A DNA stretch of 64,000 nt from Arachidicoccus sp. (GTDB lineage Bacteria; Bacteroidota; Bacteroidia; Chitinophagales; Chitinophagaceae): NCBI GenBank assembly GCA_028283605.1, contig JAPWKH010000031.1:179717-243716 (forward strand), written 5' to 3'. The notes below the pieces were generated by a model. The model ran no database searches, had not been told where the DNA came from, and saw nothing but the letters and a program-made list of their open reading frames with translations. Position 1 is the first letter of the stretch; each line of letters starts with the position of its first letter. A program made the translations under genes and the position numbers. Below, one piece after another: positions 33,134 through 42,620 of the stretch.

Positions 33134-34915
33134 TTAGAATAATGCTGTATAAGCGATATTAACTTTCGCATTGTTCAATCCGAAATTATTGGTTTTATCT
33201 TTCCCGGATGCAATATTAAAATTGAAAATTCCGGCTTTGGTCTGAAATGCTAAACCGAAACCAAAACTCACAAATCCATCGTTGTACTTTGTTTGATTAT
33301 TCTTAAACCGGCTTCCGCCAAAATCCGAAAATCCGAAGAAATAAGAATTCTTTGCAATCAAATAACGGTATTCCAAAGTGCCGACCGCATAAGCGCTCGC
33401 GTAAATACTTTGCTCCGCAAAGCCGCGCAGCAATTGATAGCCGCCCAATAAAAACATTTCATTATTGTAAATCGCAGGGCTTTGGTATAAACCGACATTC
33501 ACTCCTAATTTCAAGACCGAATATTTTCCCATAGGGAAATAATGCGCCGCCGCAGCCTGTATTTTTATCTGATAGCTTTTTAAAGGAACAGTATCGTATA
33601 AACTTGCATAATCAAAAGTATCGGAACTTATCTGCACAATATTATTATTCTTTTGAACATGCTTATTTCCAACAAGAATAGTTGCGGAAAATTCATTTCC
33701 CCGGCGCGGATTATACTTATAATCGGTATTAGTAAAACGATAGCCGAATCCGATATTGATAGCACTTTCATCAATCACATTCGGTAATTGTTTGGTCGCT
33801 ATTACTTCGAGCGTATCTACACTTACCAGATGAGACGAAGCAAAATTTACAAACACGCGGCCTGTCTGATTTTGCGAGAATTGATAAGTTGTGCCAATGT
33901 TCCCGTTTACGGTTACATACGAAGAATCTTGTTTATATAAATCAAAAGAAAAATCCACGCCGAAGGGCGATTTAAATAAATATGGCTTCTGAAACTGTAA
34001 ATCTATCCGTGGCGATTGCGCTTGTAATTGTTGCCAATTGATGCCAATATTTTCTCCGCCGCCAAAAGAATTGTTTAAATCAAGATTCACTTGTCCGGTA
34101 AGTTGCAGTTTACCGCCTTCATCGCCGTTCTTCGGTTGAAACCCAAGTATTGCATCTACTTCGTTGGTAGATTTTTTATTCAGGTACAAATTCAGCACAG
34201 CTCCTGCGCTATACATAGTTACATTCGATGGCTGTATAACTTCTATGTATGGAAGATTTTGCAAAAGCTTATCTACAGTCTGCAATTTTTGCGCATTATA
34301 CATTTCCCCATCTTTCAACTGAAGATACTGATACAAAAAATGTGTGGAAAGCCTTGCAGAACCTATTACATGAATACTATCCAAGTTATACAATGTGCCT
34401 TTATTAATTTTTAGTACGGCAGATACTTTATCATCGTCCAGCTGCACACTGTCCAGAGAAATATTTGCAAAAGGATAACCATTGTTGGAATAATAATCCA
34501 GTATGGTATTAAAATTATTTTCAAAAGGCGGATTCATAACCGGCTTGTTATCAAAATCAGACGGATCTATATGCAATGCATGCAATAAAGGAACATCTTC
34601 TTTATTCAACCTAATGTGTGTCCATACATATTTTTTGCCGAGAAAAAGATATATAAAATTTCCGTTCGAATCTTCGCCGGAAGAATCTATTGAACTTGTA
34701 ATAAAACCTTTTGCAGAGAGCATTTCAGGCAATTGTAATACGTATTTGGTTAAGGCATCTTTAGTTGTAAAATCTTGTTGCAGCGAGAGTTGTTTGAAGT
34801 GTATATTTCCGGAATCTACAGCCACAATCCGCAGATGTATTTTCTGCTGTGCAAAAGAAATATTGCCCAAGCAAAACATTAAAAAAAAACTGATATAGAA
34901 TTTTTTATAGAGCAT
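33134..34915 (-). CDS. BamA/TamA family outer-membrane beta-barrel protein
   Basis: The 593-residue product has a signal peptide (ending ISFAQQ near residue 23) and a periplasmic part with at least one clear POTRA domain (LYNLDSIHVIGSARLSTHFL through NLPYIEVIQ, about 178-232). The rest is a C-terminal 16-strand-type barrel with alternating strands and SVLKLGVNVG, LLRGFAEQSIYASAYAVG and a final strand ending in a bulky residue (ALF). The RGF-type segment corresponds to the conserved loop-6 motif (VRGF/Y) of the Omp85 superfamily. Bacteroidota carry several such paralogues; since bamD/skp partners are absent nearby, it may not be the essential BamA. Confidence 0.85.
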   Translation of the reverse strand: MLYKKFYISFFLMFCLGNISFAQQKIHLRIVAVDSGNIHFKQLSLQQDFTTKDALTKYVLQLPEMLSAKGFITSSIDSSGEDSNGNFIYLFLGKKYVWTHIRLNKEDVPLLHALHIDPSDFDNKPVMNPPFENNFNTILDYYSNNGYPFANISLDSVQLDDDKVSAVLKINKGTLYNLDSIHVIGSARLSTHFLYQYLQLKDGEMYNAQKLQTVDKLLQNLPYIEVIQPSNVTMYSAGAVLNLYLNKKSTNEVDAILGFQPKNGDEGGKLQLTGQVNLDLNNSFGGGENIGINWQQLQAQSPRIDLQFQKPYLFKSPFGVDFSFDLYKQDSSYVTVNGNIGTTYQFSQNQTGRVFVNFASSHLVSVDTLEVIATKQLPNVIDESAINIGFGYRFTNTDYKYNPRRGNEFSATILVGNKHVQKNNNIVQISSDTFDYASLYDTVPLKSYQIKIQAAAAHYFPMGKYSVLKLGVNVGLYQSPAIYNNEMFLLGGYQLLRGFAEQSIYASAYAVGTLEYRYLIAKNSYFFGFSDFGGSRFKNNQTKYNDGFVSFGFGLAFQTKAGIFNFNIASGKDKTNNFGLNNAKVNIAYTALF

Positions 34916-35025
34916 TCCCTGAAAGAATAAGAACGTTTTTTTATGATTTTGATTGTATTTATATTAAAGTTTCTCATTTTTATGAATGCATGGAAACTTA
35001 ATCGTTTCTCAATACTATAAAGCTG

Positions 35026-35055
35026 TTTAATATTACGATTTATTAAGTAGGTTTG
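35026..35055 (+). promoter_or_regulatory. Candidate promoter of yicC
   Basis: TTTA (35026-35029), 18 bases, then TAGGTTTG (35048-35055), an exact TAnnTTTG. The yicC ATG is at 35072, so the leader would be about 10 bases. Confidence 0.5.
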
Positions 35056-35071
35056 TTACAAAATTCAATAT

Positions 35072-35947
35072 ATGGTTTATTCGATGACGGGCTACGGACG
35101 GGCAGAAAGAACAATTGGCGAAAAAACTTTCCTCGTAGAATTAAAGGCGCTTAACGGTAAACAATACGATATAAGATTAACGCTGCCGCAAACGCTTAAA
35201 CCTTTTGAGTTTGATATACGAAACATTATTTCTGAATCGCTGTTGCGCGGCAGTGTGGAATGCATCATTACAGCAAAGCAAAACGGAGCAGCCAAATCCA
35301 TTACACTTAATACAGATCTGATAAAATATTTTTACAATACTATCGATTCTTTGGCAAACGAATTACATGCCGAAAAGGAAAATATTCTTAGCGCCGTGCT
35401 TAGGCTTCCCGACGTAGTAGCAAATTCTTCCGAAGTATTGTCTGATGAGGATTTCAAACAATTTACCGACATATTGAACGAAGCAATAAACCAGTTAATT
35501 AATTATAGAAAAAATGAAGGCGCGGTACTTGAAAGAGATCTTATGGAAAGAATTTCCAATATAGAAAAATTGCAGCCTTTAATTGCAGCTTCTGAACCGA
35601 ACAGAAGAATAAAAATAAAAGAAAACCTGATAAAACTATTAAATGAAAATGCCGGCAAAGAGAATTACGATGAGCATCGCTTTGAGCAGGAAATTATTTA
35701 TTATATAGAGAAAATAGACATAAGCGAGGAACAGGTAAGATTAACAAGCAACTGCAAATATTTCAAAGAAGTATTGCTGGACAAGAATATATCCAAAGGA
35801 AAAAAACTTTCTTTTATATTGCAGGAAATAGGCAGGGAAATTAACACTACAGGCTCAAAAGCCTATGATATAGACATTCAACGATATGTAGTAGAAATGA
35901 AAGATGAACTGGAAAAAGCTAAAGAACAAATATTGAATGTGCTATAA
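35072..35947 (+). CDS. YicC family endoribonuclease-like protein
   Basis: The 291-residue product begins MVYSMTGYGRAER and contains VELKALNGKQYDIRLTLPQ and the C-terminal block TSNCKYFKEVLLDKNISKGK with SFILQEIGREINTTGSKAYD, which are the family signatures of YicC (YicC-N and DUF1732 domains). E. coli YicC has been described as an endoribonuclease acting on a small RNA. The family's conserved C-terminal NTxGSKA is present, which supports an active protein. Next genes lie on the same strand but 130 bases away. Confidence 0.93.
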   Translation: MVYSMTGYGRAERTIGEKTFLVELKALNGKQYDIRLTLPQTLKPFEFDIRNIISESLLRGSVECIITAKQNGAAKSITLNTDLIKYFYNTIDSLANELHAEKENILSAVLRLPDVVANSSEVLSDEDFKQFTDILNEAINQLINYRKNEGAVLERDLMERISNIEKLQPLIAASEPNRRIKIKENLIKLLNENAGKENYDEHRFEQEIIYYIEKIDISEEQVRLTSNCKYFKEVLLDKNISKGKKLSFILQEIGREINTTGSKAYDIDIQRYVVEMKDELEKAKEQILNVL

Positions 35948-36079
35948 AATATATTAAATCGAAAAAAGACTATGAAATGAACTATAAAATTTTGTACATC
36001 CAAAACAATAATTATTTGGCGAAACGGAGTTCGGCAAAGCCAGTTCCATCTGACAATTAAAAAAAATAAAAATTAAGAG

Positions 36080-36916
36080 ATGAAAAAAATTTCGGTTTGT
36101 TTGTTGCTTACTCTTTTTATTACAACTTCACAGGCTCAGGAAATCCGTGCAGGCAGCTATAATCTTCGCAACGAAAACACTTACGATACCGGCAACCTTT
36201 GGATGCAGCGATACAAACATGTAGCTGAACTTATCACTTATCACGAGTTTGATATATTCGGCGTACAGGAAGCATTATCTCATCAATTAACAACTTTACA
36301 AATGGCCTTGCCGGGTTTTGCTTATTACGGAATTGGACGCGATGATGGTAAAGATGCTGGTGAGCACGAAGCTATATTTTATAAAACTGATAAATTTGAA
36401 CTGCTGAAAAGCGGCGATTTCTGGTTGTCCGCTACGCCCGATGTTCCGTCTAAAAGTTGGGATGCGCCTTGCTGCAACAGGCTTTGCACATGGGTAAAAA
36501 TGAAAGTAAAATCTTCCGGAAAAATATTTTTTATGTTCAACGTTCATTATGATTATGAGAAAGATTATGCGCGCAACGAAAGCAGTAAATTAATGTTGAA
36601 AAAAATTCCTGAAATAGCGGGAGATGCGCCCGTAATAATGACCGGAGATATAAATGGCGGAAACAATACAAGTTGGTATAAATTATTGGAAGATTCGCAG
36701 AAGCTGCATGACACCTACGTTTCAGCGAAAGAACCTTATTACCCGCGCGGAAGCTTTAATGGTTTCGGGAAAGAAAATGACGGGGAATTGATCGATCATA
36801 TTTTTGCTACCAAAGAATTTACTGTGAAGAATTGGGCGGTTTTGAGCGATACGTATAATAAAGGAAAATATCCTTCCGATCATTGTCCAATATTAGCTAC
36901 ATTGTATTTCAATTGA
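36080..36916 (+). CDS. Secreted endonuclease/exonuclease/phosphatase family hydrolase
   Basis: The 278-residue product has a signal peptide (residues 1-19, ending SQAQ) and the DNase-I-like fold: EIRAGSYNLRNENT (metal-binding Asn), FGVQEALSHQ (catalytic Glu), FNVHYDYE, VIMTGDINGG (Asp/Asn pair), GELIDHIFA and YPSDHCPILATL (catalytic His). All EEP catalytic residues are in place. Related Bacteroidota proteins are annotated as secreted endonucleases or phosphodiesterases; substrate (nucleic acid, sugar phosphate or lipid) is open. gldH follows after 18 bases, so the two may share a transcript. Confidence 0.85.
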   Translation: MKKISVCLLLTLFITTSQAQEIRAGSYNLRNENTYDTGNLWMQRYKHVAELITYHEFDIFGVQEALSHQLTTLQMALPGFAYYGIGRDDGKDAGEHEAIFYKTDKFELLKSGDFWLSATPDVPSKSWDAPCCNRLCTWVKMKVKSSGKIFFMFNVHYDYEKDYARNESSKLMLKKIPEIAGDAPVIMTGDINGGNNTSWYKLLEDSQKLHDTYVSAKEPYYPRGSFNGFGKENDGELIDHIFATKEFTVKNWAVLSDTYNKGKYPSDHCPILATLYFN

Positions 36917-36934
36917 CGAATCTTTTATGGCTGT

Positions 36935-37405
36935 ATGTTTATAAATAAAAAAATATTTTTTTCTTTATTCCTGGTTTTAATAGCTTTTGTGGCATGCGAT
37001 CAACCGGAAGTGCCAGAGAGTACGGTTTCTTTTTCAAAGCAAGAGTGGCCGGCTTCATACAAACCCTGGATTACCATTGAGGTAAAAGACACATCAGTTC
37101 TATATAATATTTTCGCTGTAGTTCGCCATACGGCAGCTTTTGAATACAATAATTTAATTCTGAATTATTCTTATATCTCGCCCGGCGATTCTGCAATAAC
37201 AAAAAAATTAAATCTTCCTTTGGGCGATAAATATTGGTACGGCGATACGCTCGGTGAAATAATTGAAGCAAGAATAAAAATCAATAGCAACCCAATGAAA
37301 TTAAAAGCCGGCAATAATATATTCGTGCTTCAGCAATTGATGCCGGTCGATAAACTGAATAATATTCTAAACGTTGGAATAAGGATTGATAAGATTAGGC
37401 AATAA
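36935..37405 (+). CDS. gldH: Gliding motility lipoprotein GldH
   Basis: The 156-residue product has a lipoprotein signal with lipobox AFVAC (lipidated Cys near residue 21), then a beta-rich domain containing IFAVVRHTAAFEYNNLILNYSY and LPLGDKYWYGDTLGE, the segments conserved in GldH. GldH is one of the Gld proteins needed for gliding and chitin use in Flavobacterium and is widespread in Bacteroidota, including non-gliders. Its molecular role is unknown. The downstream GH3 gene is convergent with a gap of 6 bases. Confidence 0.88.
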   Translation: MFINKKIFFSLFLVLIAFVACDQPEVPESTVSFSKQEWPASYKPWITIEVKDTSVLYNIFAVVRHTAAFEYNNLILNYSYISPGDSAITKKLNLPLGDKYWYGDTLGEIIEARIKINSNPMKLKAGNNIFVLQQLMPVDKLNNILNVGIRIDKIRQ

Positions 37406-37411
37406 ATATTA

Positions 37412-39133
37412 TTAATTTTTATTTACCAAAATTCCCGTTCCAAAAGGCAGCGATGCTGTTACCGAAACCGGCAAACGGCCTAATGCCGGTGCTTTCCCAA
37501 TTAAAAAATCAAATGCATTTTTTTGGAAAATATCATCATCTTCATAGCATGCTATAATATTTTTATAATCAGTCAGTTTACTGATGGCGTAAGGATTTCC
37601 AAACACAAGAATATCTGCAGAAGGAAATTGCCGGGCGATACTGTTCATTAAAGAAACAGATTCATTGCTCATGCCGAAATTGTTTGCCGGTGTTTTATTG
37701 TAATGATGTATTCCCACAACAATCTTTTTATAACTTCCATTTTTTAATCGGGCAATTAATTGGTTTGCACTATCGCTTGATATATGATATGAAATGCAGA
37801 ATACATCAGCATTCAGGTTGCCTTTCATTAATTTGGAAATACTGTTTTCTTCTTCTGTACCAAACGCCACATAAGCAATTTTTTCTCTTTTATGAAGAGG
37901 AGAAAAAATGCCTTTTTGCAAAGAAACTGCCGTTAAAGACCGCTTTGCAACTTCGATTCTTATTTTCGGAACATTCGTATTCAATTCTGCTGAAATACCT
38001 GTGGTATCAATCGTTTTAACATGATTTAATCCTAAATTATATTTTGCGTACAGAACTTTTTTTACTCTATTTTTTATATCATCTGCATTTAATTTCCCTA
38101 CAATTATTGCCGCCTGAATACGCTGAATGCTTAATCCGATTTCGGTAGGTAAACACAACATGTCATTGCCGGCCTCTAATGATTTTACGGCAACTTCGCC
38201 CGGAGGAAAATATTTAGCAACGCCTTTCATATCCAATGCATCAGTAAAAGAAATTCCAGTAAACCCGATTTTATTTCTTAATAATCCGGTAACAAATTTC
38301 GGCGATATAGAACTTGCCACATGCGGCGTACTGTCGATGGCCGGAATAGATAAATGTGCAATCATAACGCTTGCAATACCTGCTTTAAAAATTTTTTTAA
38401 ATGGATACAGCTCAAGCGTGTCAAGGCTTTCAAGCGATTTATGAATTACAGGCAAATCCAAATGAGAATCCACATCCACATCTCCATGACCGGGAAAATG
38501 TTTGGCACAAGCCATAATGCCGTAGCTTTGCATTCCTTTCATAATTGCGATTCCATAATCCGCAACTACATATTTATTTTGCCCGAAAGATCGGTATCCG
38601 ATCACGGGATTTTTAGGATTATTATTAATATCTATTACCGGCGCATAATCTACATTAATGCCGGCACGTTTACATTGCTCACCAATTGCATGCCCGATTT
38701 TATAAATAAGTATATCTGCATTTCGCATGGCGCCTAACGTCATTTGATCGGGAAATTTTTGCACATCTCCCATACGCATTCCCAATCCCATTTCTCCGTC
38801 AATGCAGGTAATTAAAGGCGTCTGCGCCATTTGCTGAAACTCATTGATATGCGTAGCCTGTATGGCCGATGTACCTTGAAACAAACATATTCCGCCAATG
38901 TTAAATTGTTTGATATACGCTTTTATAGAATCATCATAAATTACCGGCTGCCCGGCACTGTCCATAGCGCTTTCACGTATTACCATTAATTGCGCAATGC
39001 GCTGATCGGGCGTGAGGGAATTATACACGCTGTCCACCCAATGTGTAGCTTTCTGTGAACGCTGCAACATTTGCTGTGCATGAAGAGAGAAAGCAGGAAA
39101 AGTTACAATTAAAAAAAGATATATTCGGCGCAT
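37412..39133 (-). CDS. Glycoside hydrolase family 3 protein (beta-N-acetylhexosaminidase type)
   Basis: Starting at the ATG at 39133 (MRRIYLFLIVTFPAFSLHAQ, a signal peptide) gives 573 residues; the open frame reaches 39184 but those 17 extra residues precede the signal peptide. The GH3 domain shows MVIRESAMD, GGICLFQGT, IDGEMGLGMR, YAPVIDINNNPKNPVIGYRSF in parts, the KHFPGHGDVDVDSH catalytic His/Asp loop and GISFTDALDM with the nucleophile Asp. A C-terminal domain of about 200 residues follows. In many relatives this GH3 is fused to a beta-lactamase-like domain; that is absent here. It probably acts on peptidoglycan or chitin fragments in the periplasm. Confidence 0.87.
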   Translation of the reverse strand: MRRIYLFLIVTFPAFSLHAQQMLQRSQKATHWVDSVYNSLTPDQRIAQLMVIRESAMDSAGQPVIYDDSIKAYIKQFNIGGICLFQGTSAIQATHINEFQQMAQTPLITCIDGEMGLGMRMGDVQKFPDQMTLGAMRNADILIYKIGHAIGEQCKRAGINVDYAPVIDINNNPKNPVIGYRSFGQNKYVVADYGIAIMKGMQSYGIMACAKHFPGHGDVDVDSHLDLPVIHKSLESLDTLELYPFKKIFKAGIASVMIAHLSIPAIDSTPHVASSISPKFVTGLLRNKIGFTGISFTDALDMKGVAKYFPPGEVAVKSLEAGNDMLCLPTEIGLSIQRIQAAIIVGKLNADDIKNRVKKVLYAKYNLGLNHVKTIDTTGISAELNTNVPKIRIEVAKRSLTAVSLQKGIFSPLHKREKIAYVAFGTEEENSISKLMKGNLNADVFCISYHISSDSANQLIARLKNGSYKKIVVGIHHYNKTPANNFGMSNESVSLMNSIARQFPSADILVFGNPYAISKLTDYKNIIACYEDDDIFQKNAFDFLIGKAPALGRLPVSVTASLPFGTGILVNKN

Positions 39134-39224
39134 GATTATTCTATAATTGTTTTTGAAGAGAATGAAGATAAAACAAAAGGTCAATTATTTTTCGTTTTTC
39201 AAATACAAAAACTATCTTCATTTA

Positions 39225-40301
39225 ATGAATAAGCAAGTGAAGGAAAGAACATCGGTCTTCATGCGTTTGTTGAAAAACAAAGGCAGTTTATTCGGATTAA
39301 TCATCATTATACTTGCTATATTTACCGCTGTTTTTGCTTATATAGTAGTGCCGGACAGTTCGCCGTACGCAAACAGAATGATTCCATCCATTGCTAATAA
39401 AAAATCCGGATTTCATGCAACTTTTCTTCAATTAAAAAATGAAAGAAATATACCCGATATTTCTTTTTTTACATTTTTATTAAATGGCAGAGAAGATGAT
39501 TTTATTTTACAGCCAATTATAGGTTATACAAAAAACGACAGCGGTTACATTGTAGAAAAATACATAGATGACGGTGTCTCTGAAAAAGCATTTTACGCTT
39601 TGAAAAATATTTCTAAAACTGCTGTTGTTGAAAAATCATTTTATTTAGGTACGGATAAATTCGGCAGGGACATTTTAAGCAGGCTAATCATTGGCGTACG
39701 TGTAAGTTTGGCGGTAGGCCTTATTGCCGTAATACTTTCTTTAACCGTCGGTGTTTTTTTGGGAGCCATTGCAGGTTATTTCGGCGGCAAGACGGATAAT
39801 TTTGTTATGTGGCTGATCAATGTAATTTGGTCTATACCTACATTGCTGCTGGTATTCGCCATAACCATTCTTTTGGGTAAAGGATTCTGGCAAGTATTTA
39901 TTGCAGTAGGATTAACGCTTTGGGTAAGCGTTGCAAGATTGGTTCGCGGACAAATTATGTCAGTAAAAAAGCTGGAATACGTAGAAGCCGCGCGTGTATT
40001 AGGTTTCAGCCATGCGAGAATAATCGTAAAACATATTTTACCCAATATTACAGGGCCTATTATGGTAATATCCGCAAGCAATTTTGCATCGGCGATTATT
40101 ATTGAAGCAGGCTTAAGTTTTCTCGGTCTTGGGGTACAACCACCGCAGCCAAGCTGGGGGTTAATGATAAAAGAAAATTATAATTTTATCATTACCAATA
40201 ACCCAATGCTCGCACTCACGCCGGGCATTGCAATTATGTTGCTGGTGCTGGCTTTTAATTTATTGGGGAATGGTTTACGTGATGCAATGAATGTGGATTA
40301 A
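39225..40301 (+). CDS. Oligopeptide/dipeptide ABC transporter permease (DppC/OppC type)
   Basis: The open frame starts at 39147, but MNKQVKERTSVFMRLLKNKG from the ATG at 39225 is the family start (an N-terminal OppC_N domain with the first helix at LFGLIIIILAIFTAVFAYIVV). The protein is 358 residues from there. It has the phrase FYLGTDKFGRDILSRLIIGVRVSL, six hydrophobic helices and the EAA loop EAARVLGFSHARIIVKHILPN that contacts the ATPase. A longer-than-usual periplasmic loop separates helices 1 and 2. No ATPase or DppB gene is adjacent; a related substrate-binding gene lies at 61.4-63.1 kb. Confidence 0.88.
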   Translation: MNKQVKERTSVFMRLLKNKGSLFGLIIIILAIFTAVFAYIVVPDSSPYANRMIPSIANKKSGFHATFLQLKNERNIPDISFFTFLLNGREDDFILQPIIGYTKNDSGYIVEKYIDDGVSEKAFYALKNISKTAVVEKSFYLGTDKFGRDILSRLIIGVRVSLAVGLIAVILSLTVGVFLGAIAGYFGGKTDNFVMWLINVIWSIPTLLLVFAITILLGKGFWQVFIAVGLTLWVSVARLVRGQIMSVKKLEYVEAARVLGFSHARIIVKHILPNITGPIMVISASNFASAIIIEAGLSFLGLGVQPPQPSWGLMIKENYNFIITNNPMLALTPGIAIMLLVLAFNLLGNGLRDAMNVD

Positions 40302-40329
40302 GGTATGGTTTAGGATGTAAAATCTTTGA

Positions 40330-40359
40330 TTTAAGTAATTATAATAAAAAATATATTTG
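40330..40359 (+). promoter_or_regulatory. Candidate promoter of the S9 peptidase gene
   Basis: TATATTTG (40352-40359) is an exact TAnnTTTG. TTTA (40330-40333) lies 18 bases upstream and a TTTG (40325-40328) 23 bases upstream. The ATG is at 40386. Confidence 0.5.
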
Positions 40360-40385
40360 CTCTCTTTTTTTAAAATAAAGAAACA

Positions 40386-42404
40386 ATGAAATATAAATTG
40401 ATCTTATCAGCGCTATTATTTACGAGTTTTTCAGCAATGGCGCAAGAAAAATTAGTATTAACTAATGCCGACTATGCGCAAGCCGAAAAGTTTCTTTTCT
40501 ATAAAACAATGCCGCTTGTTGAATCTAAAAAATTTCCGGGAGATACTTTAACCAAAGAACGTCGCATGGGAAGGCGCGACAATAACAGCATCGTATCTCC
40601 CGATGGAAAATACCAGGCATTTATCAAGGATAATAATTTGTGGATTAGAGAAATGCTTACACAAAAAGAAATTCAACTTACCATAGATGGTGCAAAAGAT
40701 TTCAGCTATGCAACAGACAATGCAGGATGGAAACACAGCAACCAACCGATTCTTCGCTGGTCTCCGGATTCTAAAAAGATTGCAACCTTTAAACAAGATC
40801 AACGCAATGTAGGTGATATGTATTTGGTAACAACGAATGTAGGTCATCCGCAATTGTTGCAATGGAAATATCCGTTGCCCGGTGACTCTGTCATTGCTAT
40901 GATTCATCGCGTGATCATTGACGTGGATTCAAAAAAAATAATTCCGATAAAAGTGGCTCCGGATCCGCATCGCGCTACATTGAGCGATGATATTTCGAGC
41001 AGCGGAACATTTGATGATGTTGATTGGAGCGATGATGAAAAAGAACTCGCTTTTGTTTCTACATCGCGCGATCATAAGATTGAAAAATTCAGGATTGCAA
41101 ATACGGAAACCGGCGATGTTCGCGAAGTATTTACAGAAACCGTTCCTACGCAATACGAATCCGGATGGGATAAAATTAACTGGAAATATTTGCCTGCGAC
41201 ACATGAGATTATTTGGTTTTCTGAAAGAGATAATTGGGGACATTTGTATTTGTATGATTCTAAAACAGGCAAACTAAAAAATCAAGTCACCAAAGGAAAT
41301 TGGCTCGTTTCACAATTGTTGAAAGTGGATGAGAAAAAAAGAGAATTGTACTTTATTGCTCACGGACTGGAAGACAAAAATCCATACTTCGCTCAGTTTT
41401 GTAAAATCAATTTTAATGGAAAAGGGTTTAAAATATTGACGCCTGAAACCGGCGATCACAAAGTTGTGTTGCAGGAAAATACCTTTACCGATTCTTATTC
41501 GCAACCTGAGGTTGCGCCTGTAAAATTATTAAGGAATTATGACGGTGAATTAATAGACACTTTAGAAAAAACAGATGTATCAAAATTAATAGCCGCAGGC
41601 TGGAAACCGCCAATACCGGTAAAAGTAAAAGCGCATGATGACACAACTGATTTATACGGATTGTTGTTTGCCCCAACACATCTCGATCCGAATAAAAAAT
41701 ATCCGATTATTGATTATATATATCCGGGTCCGCAAGGCGGCAGCGTAGGAAGCTGGTCATTTGCTGCAAGCCGTGGAGACAATCAGGCTTTGGCAGAATT
41801 GGGCTTTGTAGTAATTGTATTGGAAGGGACCAGCAATCCTTTGCGCAGCAAGCATTTCCATGATATGAGCTACGGCGATATGGCACAAAATACATTGGCG
41901 GATCAAGTAGCGTGCATTCGTCAGTTATCGGTAAAATATAATTATATTGATACCAATCGTGTAGGCATTTGGGGTCATTCGGGCGGAGGATTTGCAACGG
42001 CTGCAGCAATGTTTCGTTACCCCGATTTCTTTAAAGTGGGCATTGCAGAATCGGGCAATCATGACAATAGAAATTATGAAGATGATTGGGGCGAAAGATA
42101 TGATGGGCTTGTTCAAAACTCGGATTATGCGGCACAGGCAAATGAAAATTATGCAAAGAACCTGAAAGGAAAATTATTAATTGCACATGGACTTATGGAT
42201 GATAATGTGCCGCCGCAAAATTCTTTGTTGGTTGTGGAAGCTTTGGAAAAAGCGAATAAAGATTATGACCTGATTGTGTTTCCGAATGAACATCATGGTT
42301 ACGGACAATTCTCTTATTACATGATGCGCAGGCGTTGGGATTATTTCGTGAAAAATCTCCTGGGCGCAGAGCCGCCCAAAGAATATAAACTGGGCGGGAA
42401 TTAA
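40386..42404 (+). CDS. S9 family peptidase (dipeptidyl-peptidase IV type)
   Basis: The 672-residue product has a signal peptide (ending SAMAQ near residue 20), a DPP-IV N-terminal beta-propeller (about 70-400) with WSPDSKKIATFK and DVDWSDDEKELAFVST, and an alpha/beta-hydrolase domain from about 420. Catalytic triad by alignment with the family: S532 in WGHSGGGFA, D605 in HGLMDDNVP, H637 in NEHHGYGQ. It should release dipeptides or larger pieces after proline in the periplasm. The nucleophile elbow GHSGGG replaces the common GWSYGG of DPP-IV, which may mean a different cleavage preference. Confidence 0.9.
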   Translation: MKYKLILSALLFTSFSAMAQEKLVLTNADYAQAEKFLFYKTMPLVESKKFPGDTLTKERRMGRRDNNSIVSPDGKYQAFIKDNNLWIREMLTQKEIQLTIDGAKDFSYATDNAGWKHSNQPILRWSPDSKKIATFKQDQRNVGDMYLVTTNVGHPQLLQWKYPLPGDSVIAMIHRVIIDVDSKKIIPIKVAPDPHRATLSDDISSSGTFDDVDWSDDEKELAFVSTSRDHKIEKFRIANTETGDVREVFTETVPTQYESGWDKINWKYLPATHEIIWFSERDNWGHLYLYDSKTGKLKNQVTKGNWLVSQLLKVDEKKRELYFIAHGLEDKNPYFAQFCKINFNGKGFKILTPETGDHKVVLQENTFTDSYSQPEVAPVKLLRNYDGELIDTLEKTDVSKLIAAGWKPPIPVKVKAHDDTTDLYGLLFAPTHLDPNKKYPIIDYIYPGPQGGSVGSWSFAASRGDNQALAELGFVVIVLEGTSNPLRSKHFHDMSYGDMAQNTLADQVACIRQLSVKYNYIDTNRVGIWGHSGGGFATAAAMFRYPDFFKVGIAESGNHDNRNYEDDWGERYDGLVQNSDYAAQANENYAKNLKGKLLIAHGLMDDNVPPQNSLLVVEALEKANKDYDLIVFPNEHHGYGQFSYYMMRRRWDYFVKNLLGAEPPKEYKLGGN

Positions 42405-42454
42405 TTGCTTGATGTTTATTACAATGACAGCATTTTTTCAGGATGATTGCACTT

Positions 42455-42602
42455 GCGTTGAGCACACGTGAGGGCGGAGCGCGGCATCCTTTTGCGAAGC
42501 GGTAGCTTTTGCGCGAGGGCAAAAGATATAGCGCGGAGACCGACGGCGAGCGTAGGTAATTAGCAGATATAAATATGCAGGATATAGCTTGCCGGCACGC
42601 CC
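42455..42602 (-). repeat. GC-rich dispersed repeat, copy C (inverted)
   Basis: Read on the minus strand this 148-bp copy begins GGGCGTGCCGGCAAGCT and ends GCCCTCACGTGTGCTCAACG-C. It has the CGCTCGCCGTCGGTCT block at 42555-42540, matching copies A and B. Its variable core contains CTTTTGCCCTCGCGCAAAAG (42524-42505), a ready-made hairpin. It lies in the 216-base gap between the convergent S9 peptidase and porW/sprE genes. No coding sequence is visible. Confidence 0.85.
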
Positions 42603-42620
42603 AAGAAATAAAAATAATTC

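Noticed and set aside
36018..36048. GC-richer island between yicC and the EEP hydrolase gene that might be a repeat remnant
   Set aside because: It is about 30 bases, occurs once in the window, forms only a weak hairpin and has no matching partner.
39134..39184. Upstream start of the GH3 gene at 39184
   Set aside because: It would put 17 extra residues before a good signal peptide and overlap the divergent ABC permease leader.
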